Assembly (NCBI GenBank): GCA_011390055.1
Contig: JAABTC010000146.1
Location: forward strand, 1-5,396
Reading direction: 5' to 3'
From: Burkholderiales bacterium
Lineage (GTDB): Bacteria > Pseudomonadota > Gammaproteobacteria > Burkholderiales > Burkholderiaceae_C
DNA: 5,396 nt
Positions within the stretch are counted from its first letter, which is position 1. Every line of letters begins with the position of its first letter. The position numbers and the translations under genes were made by a program. Below the pieces are notes generated by a model, which did no database searches, was not told where the DNA came from, and worked only from the letters and a program-made list of their open reading frames with translations. Below, piece by piece: positions 5,304 through 5,396 of the stretch.

Positions 5304-5396
5304 ATGAACGAAGCCACGCTGCCCACCTTCACCCGGGTGATCCTGGACACCGGTGCCGACGGCCGAGCCCACTGGCGCGAAGAGTCGATCGGCCTG
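5304..5396 (+). CDS. 5' end of a small protein, possibly cupin family (partial)
   Basis: An ATG at 5304 opens a frame that runs to the right edge for 31 codons, beginning MNEATLPTFTRVILDTGADG. A good ribosome binding site, AAGGG (5292-5296), stands 7 nt upstream. The gap after the dehydrogenase stop is only 17 bp, so the two are almost surely co-transcribed. The pattern F-T-R-V-x-x-D-x-x-A-D-G-R-A, then W-R-E-E, resembles the N-terminus of small single-domain cupin proteins often found beside catabolic enzymes. The metal-binding cupin motifs would lie beyond the window, so the family is a tentative reading. That a real gene starts here is well supported by the spacing and ribosome binding site. 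Confidence 0.6.
   Translation, partial: MNEATLPTFTRVILDTGADGRAHWREESIGL

Overview
The window is GC-rich, tightly packed proteobacterial DNA with strong G/C preference at third codon positions. The gene types are a DctPQM TRAP transporter, an SDR, a D-2-hydroxyacid dehydrogenase and a probable enolase-superfamily enzyme. Together with intergenic hairpin repeats built on CGTTCGGGCTGAG, they suggest a betaproteobacterium of the Burkholderiales, possibly Comamonadaceae (Variovorax-like). The family assignment is inference; the genus cannot be fixed from this window.

Layout. Minus strand, in transcription order: an SDR oxidoreductase (4262-3501), a 202-bp gap, a periplasmic TRAP solute-binding protein DctP (3298-2324), the small permease DctQ (2220-1657), the large permease DctM (1535-138), and the first 12 codons of a gene running off the left edge (37-1), whose N-terminus looks like the mandelate racemase/muconate lactonizing enzyme family. 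Plus strand, divergent from the SDR: an NADP-type D-2-hydroxyacid dehydrogenase (4330-5286), followed 17 bp later by the first 31 codons of a gene running off the right edge (5304-5396), possibly a small cupin protein.

How the genes fit together. DctP captures a carboxylate-bearing solute in the periplasm and hands it to the DctQM membrane complex, which imports it using an ion gradient. The SDR, the 2-hydroxyacid dehydrogenase and the probable enolase-superfamily dehydratase or racemase are the kinds of enzyme that process sugar acids or hydroxy acids. The window therefore reads as an uptake-and-catabolism locus for an organic or sugar acid. The exact substrate cannot be read from the sequence, and no regulator lies inside the window.

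The least ordinary features are non-coding. All three gaps downstream of dctP, dctQ and dctM hold a copy of the same two-armed REP-like hairpin. The middle copy is inverted, enlarged and runs into the dctM ribosome binding site. A four-run G-quadruplex motif lies on the template strand just upstream of dctP, and nested inverted repeats occupy the rest of that gap. I see no clear evidence of a wholly new system: the genes belong to known families, and the novelty is in arrangement, leader structures and a few family variants.
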